From the NCBI RefSeq assembly GCF_001190745.1, contig NZ_CP012196.1, forward strand, positions 1,364,001-1,428,000: a stretch of 64,000 nt of DNA. Reading direction: 5' to 3'. The stretch comes from Campylobacter gracilis. GTDB lineage: Bacteria; Campylobacterota; Campylobacteria; Campylobacterales; Campylobacteraceae. The notes below the pieces were generated by a model. That model searched no databases. It was given only the letters and a program-made list of their open reading frames with translations, and was not told where the DNA came from. The translations under genes were made by a program, and so were the position numbers. Below, in pieces: positions 60,477-64,000 of this stretch (within the stretch, counting starts at the first letter, position 1; every line of letters begins with the position of its first letter).

Positions 60477-63260
60477 ATGGATAGACGAGACTTTATAAAA
60501 AGCTCTGCAGCAGCGGCTGCCTGTAGCGTTGCGGGCATCAGTTTGCCTAGCAGTCTTAGTGCTGCGGACGAAGCCGAAAAAGGCTGGCGCTGGGACAAGG
60601 CAGCCTGTCGCTTCTGCGGCACCGGCTGTGGCATCATGGTAGCCACCAAAGACGGCAAGATCGTAGCGGTCAAAGGCGATCCGTTAGCGCCCGTAAATCG
60701 CGGTCTAAACTGTATCAAAGGCTATTTCAACGCCAAGATCATGTACGGCGCCGATCGCATCACCAAGCCTCTTTTACGCGTAAATTCCAAGGGCGAATTC
60801 GACAAAAAGGGAAAATTTATCGAGATAAGCTGGCAAAGAGCGTTCGACGAAATGGAGAAGCATTTCAGGCGCGCCTATGACGAAGGCGGTCCCGAGGGCT
60901 TTGCCGTACTTGGCAGCGGTCAATACACGATCCCAGAAGGCTACGCCGCAGCAAAGCTAGTAAAGGCGGGCTTTCGCTCTAATAATCTCGATCCTAATGC
61001 TCGCCAGTGCATGGCCAGCGCCGTCGTAGGCTTTATGCAAACCTTCGGTATTGACGAGCCTGCGGGCGTTTTCGACGATATCGAGCTAACCGACACCATC
61101 ATCGCCTGGGGCGCAAATATGGCTGAGATGCACCCGATTCTTTGGTCTCGCGTCTCCGACCACAAGCTTCGCAACCCGGACCGCGTAAAAGTTATAAATC
61201 TCTCGACCTACTCTAGCCGCACCTCAAACATCGCCGATATCGAAATCATATTCCGTCCGAATACCGATTTGGCGATATGGAACTACATAGCAAGAGAGAT
61301 CGTCTACAACCACCCGGATATGATAGATGAGAAATTTATTAAAGAGCACTGTGTGTTCGCTACAGGCCCTGTGGATATCGGCTACGGCTTGCGAGAAGAT
61401 ATAAATCATAAAAAATACCGCAAAACCGAGCTTGACACCGCGGCTAAGCAAAAATCCAAAATTTTAAGCAAATCCGAGGGCGTTACGTTAGCATATCTGG
61501 GTATGAAAGAGGGCGACGTACTCGAAAACAAACACTCTGACAAATCGGATGCTCACTGGCTCATAAGCTTCGAAGAATTTAAAAAAGCGCTAGAGCCTTA
61601 CACGCTAGATTTCGTATCGCCTTTAGCTAAGGGGGACGAAAGTGAGGATTTAGAGGCATTTAAGACCAAGCTAAAGCAGCTGGCAGATTATTACATCGAA
61701 AAGAATCGCAAAGTAGTAAGCTTTTGGACGATGGGCTTTAATCAACACTCAAGAGGAACCTGGGTCAATGAGCAAAGCTACATGGTGCATTTCCTTCTTG
61801 GCAAGCAAGCCAAACCTGGCTGCGGAGCGTTTTCTCTTACCGGTCAGCCTAGCGCTTGCGGCACGGCTAGAGAGGTGGGCACGTTTTCTCACCGCCTACC
61901 TGCTGATATGGTCGTGGCAAATCCGGCTCACAGAAAGGTTTCCGAAAAAATTTGGAAGCTTCCCGAGGGCACGATAAATCCAAAACCGGGTGCGCACTAC
62001 GTGCAGGCTCTACGCAATCTCGAAGATGACAAGATAAAATGGCTGTGGGTTCAGGTAAATAACCCGTGGCAGCAGATCGCCAACGCAAACCACTGGATCG
62101 CCGCGGCGCGCGAGATGGATAACTTCATCGTAGTAAGCGACCCATATCCGGGACTAAGCGCAAAGGTAGCCGATCTAATCCTGCCAACCGCGATGATCTA
62201 CGAAAAATGGGGCGCATACGGCAATGCCGAGCGCAGAACTCAGTGGTGGAGACAGCAGGTCCTTCCTGTGGGCGACGCGATGAGCGATACGTGGCAGATG
62301 CTAGAGTTTTCCAAGCGCTTCAAACTCAAGGATTTCTGGGGCGAGGTTAAAGTAAATGATAAGCTTACGCTTCCAAACGTATTAGATAAAATTTCAGAAT
62401 TCGGCTATACGCCAGAGACTACACTATTTGAAGTGCTCTTTGCAAACAAAGACGCTCAGGCTTTCGCTGCAAAGGATTCGATTATGGCAAGCTTCGATAA
62501 CTCCGAAGTAAACGGCGACTCTCGTGGCGTAATTGGCAGCGACGGCAAAGAATTTAAAGGATATGGCTTTTTCATTCAAAAATATCTCTGGGAGGAATAC
62601 CGAAAATTCGGCACCGGTCACGGACACGACCTAGCTGATTTCGATACATATCACCGAGTGCGTGGTCTTAGGTGGCCGGTCGTAGACGGCAAAGAAACGC
62701 TTTGGCGCTTTAACGCTCAATACGATCCTTATGCCAAAAAAGCGGCTCCTGATAGCGACTTCGCCTTCTATGGCAACGCCAAAGCGGCGCTTCCTAGCGG
62801 CGATCTGAAATCCGCTACTTCTGGCGAAGAAAAAACAAGCCTTGCCAATAAAGCTAAAATTTTCTTCCGTCCGTATATGGATCCTGTAGAAGTGCCAAGC
62901 GAGGAGTATCCTTTCTGGTTATGTACGGGTCGCGTGCTAGAGCACTGGCATACGGGCACTATGACTATGCGCGTGCCAGAGCTTTATCGCGCGGTGCCTG
63001 AGGCAAGATGCTATATGAACGAAGCCGACGGCGCCAAAATTGGCGTACAACAAAACGAGATAGTGTGGATCGAGTCGCGCCGCGGCAAGGTAAAAGCGCG
63101 CGTAGATTTTCACGGACGTAACATTCCGCCGAAAGGGCTTATTTTCGTGCCGTTTTTTGACGAGAAGGTTTATATCAACCGCGTCACGCTCGATCATACC
63201 TGCCCGCTTTCAAAAGAGACCGACTACAAAAAATGCGCGGTTAAAATTTACAAGGCGTAA
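60477..63260 (+). CDS. napA: Periplasmic nitrate reductase catalytic subunit NapA
   Basis: Reduces nitrate to nitrite in the periplasm with a bis-MGD molybdenum cofactor. 927 residues from ATG 60477; a frame-extended start at 60423 would bury the Tat signal and is rejected. Twin-arginine leader [20 protein letters not shown]; [4Fe-4S] cysteines 44, 47, 51 and 79 (CRFCGTGCG...LNCIKG); molybdenum ligand Cys178 in [13 protein letters not shown]-terminal lobe ([22 protein letters not shown]) and length are typical of epsilonproteobacterial NapA. First gene of a napAG... operon, three bases before napG. Confidence 0.97.
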   Translation: MDRRDFIKSSAAAAACSVAGISLPSSLSAADEAEKGWRWDKAACRFCGTGCGIMVATKDGKIVAVKGDPLAPVNRGLNCIKGYFNAKIMYGADRITKPLLRVNSKGEFDKKGKFIEISWQRAFDEMEKHFRRAYDEGGPEGFAVLGSGQYTIPEGYAAAKLVKAGFRSNNLDPNARQCMASAVVGFMQTFGIDEPAGVFDDIELTDTIIAWGANMAEMHPILWSRVSDHKLRNPDRVKVINLSTYSSRTSNIADIEIIFRPNTDLAIWNYIAREIVYNHPDMIDEKFIKEHCVFATGPVDIGYGLREDINHKKYRKTELDTAAKQKSKILSKSEGVTLAYLGMKEGDVLENKHSDKSDAHWLISFEEFKKALEPYTLDFVSPLAKGDESEDLEAFKTKLKQLADYYIEKNRKVVSFWTMGFNQHSRGTWVNEQSYMVHFLLGKQAKPGCGAFSLTGQPSACGTAREVGTFSHRLPADMVVANPAHRKVSEKIWKLPEGTINPKPGAHYVQALRNLEDDKIKWLWVQVNNPWQQIANANHWIAAAREMDNFIVVSDPYPGLSAKVADLILPTAMIYEKWGAYGNAERRTQWWRQQVLPVGDAMSDTWQMLEFSKRFKLKDFWGEVKVNDKLTLPNVLDKISEFGYTPETTLFEVLFANKDAQAFAAKDSIMASFDNSEVNGDSRGVIGSDGKEFKGYGFFIQKYLWEEYRKFGTGHGHDLADFDTYHRVRGLRWPVVDGKETLWRFNAQYDPYAKKAAPDSDFAFYGNAKAALPSGDLKSATSGEEKTSLANKAKIFFRPYMDPVEVPSEEYPFWLCTGRVLEHWHTGTMTMRVPELYRAVPEARCYMNEADGAKIGVQQNEIVWIESRRGKVKARVDFHGRNIPPKGLIFVPFFDEKVYINRVTLDHTCPLSKETDYKKCAVKIYKA

Positions 63261-63263
63261 ATT

Positions 63264-64000
63264 ATGGATAGGCGTGAGGTCTTAGGTATTCTTTCTTTAG
63301 CTGCGGGCATAGGCGTTCTGGGGCTAGGAGTCGCAAACTCCGGCGAGCATGCTAGACTCCGCCCGCCCGGAGCTATAAGCGAGAAAGAATTTCTTAGCAA
63401 ATGCCTAAGGTGCGGACTTTGTGTCGAGGCATGCCCCTTTGATACGCTTAAGCTCGCGAGCTTTTGCGATCACGCTATTGCAAACGGCACGCCGTTTTTT
63501 ATCCCGCGCGAAATTCCATGCTATATGTGCGACGACATACCTTGCGTCGCGGCCTGTCCTAGCGACGCACTAGATAAAAGCCTGGTAAGCGAAGACTCCA
63601 AGCTTAATGTGCGTCTATCCAAAATGGGCGTTGCGGTCATAGATACCGAGCATTGCATCGCTTATGCCGGTATTCAATGCGACGCGTGCGTGCGAAGCTG
63701 CCCCGTAATGGACAAGGCGCTCAGGATCGATTACCGTCACAACAACCGCACCGAAAAGCACGCCCTACTCGTGCCCGTCGTAGATAGCGACTACTGCACG
63801 GGTTGCGGCAAGTGCGAGCATGCCTGCGTCACAAAAAAGGCGGCTATCAGCGTCGTGGAACGCGAGCGCGTCATAGGAATTTCCAGCGATAACTACGTCA
63901 AAGGCTGGATCAAGGGCGACGACGCGAAGCTCAAGGACGCAGACACCAAAATCAAGCTCGATTCGCAAAAGAGCAAGGACTACTTAAACGAGGACGATCT
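63264..64000 (+). CDS. napG: NapG, ferredoxin-type quinol dehydrogenase component (partial)
   Basis: Periplasmic ferredoxin that, with membrane protein NapH, passes electrons from menaquinol to NapB/NapA. Start ATG 63264; the frame is open to the window end (245 codons seen), so the C-terminus is missing. Twin-arginine-like MDRREVLGILSLAAGIGVLGLGV. Four [4Fe-4S] motifs are visible: CLRCGLCVEACP, CYMCDDIPCVAACP, CDACVRSCP (with C at CIAYAGIQ) and CTGCGKCEHAC. napH, napB, napF, napL and napD are expected downstream. Confidence 0.93.
   Translation, partial: MDRREVLGILSLAAGIGVLGLGVANSGEHARLRPPGAISEKEFLSKCLRCGLCVEACPFDTLKLASFCDHAIANGTPFFIPREIPCYMCDDIPCVAACPSDALDKSLVSEDSKLNVRLSKMGVAVIDTEHCIAYAGIQCDACVRSCPVMDKALRIDYRHNNRTEKHALLVPVVDSDYCTGCGKCEHACVTKKAAISVVERERVIGISSDNYVKGWIKGDDAKLKDADTKIKLDSQKSKDYLNEDD

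Overview
The window reads as chromosome of a Campylobacter (Epsilonproteobacteria), probably one of the higher-GC anaerobic oral species such as the C. gracilis/showae/rectus group; the species is an inference. Support: the gene order pbp2 - membrane protein - engB - lptA - lptC - kdsC, the pairs cca/CiaD-like and atpB/small membrane protein/gatB, a napA-napG start typical of epsilonproteobacterial nap operons, TupABC with a ModE-like regulator, and intergenic DNA full of AAATTT words. No rRNA, tRNA or insertion sequence was recognised.

Layout. 1-2.3 kb: AT-rich accessory DNA with a frameshifted membrane-protein gene and a duplicated two-gene module of unknown function. 2.4-9.5 kb: cell-wall and LPS block on the minus strand (mrdA, MreD-like, acetyltransferase, engB, lptA, lptC, kdsC), then a PstS-like protein with two tiny membrane proteins. 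9.7-13.3 kb: hisB, dsbD, ppk2. 13.4-22.4 kb: a complete type I-B CRISPR-Cas locus (array, cas1, cas2, cas4, cas3, cas5, cas7, cas8b, cas6). 22.4-33.6 kb: glyS, an exonuclease/phosphatase-family protein, trmL, a repeat-built ORF, cca, a CiaD-like gene, leuB, leuD, rpoD. 33.6-36.6 kb: an AT-rich island with an AbiL-like pair (AAA ATPase plus a RloB/TOPRIM gene broken by a stop codon) and gene debris. 36.7-48.4 kb: DKNYY protein, uraA, gpsA, gatB, atpB and the hrcA-grpE-dnaK operon. 48.9-64 kb: a molybdenum/tungsten and anaerobic respiration region: divergent tupA/tupBC, modE-like, fdhD, a selenocysteine formate dehydrogenase, and divergent napA-napG running off the end.

How it fits together: TupABC imports tungstate (possibly molybdate), the ModE-like protein probably senses it, FdhD inserts sulfur into the FDH cofactor, the Sec-FDH oxidises formate, and NapAG starts a periplasmic nitrate respiration chain. 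The Sec codon (UGA, 59512-59514) splits the FDH gene in naive ORF calls; a SECIS-like hairpin follows it.

The most unusual signal is a family of short-period repeats built around an AAATT core. They lie between genes (for example 41049-41286) and also inside conserved protein genes, where they encode Asn-rich low-complexity tracts: an exact five-residue period in the TupC N-terminus, a four-residue period in the acetyltransferase, a roughly 100-residue insertion between the GTPase motifs of EngB, a linker in DsbD, a large part of the CiaD-like protein, and most of a 231-residue ORF at 26.4-27.1 kb.
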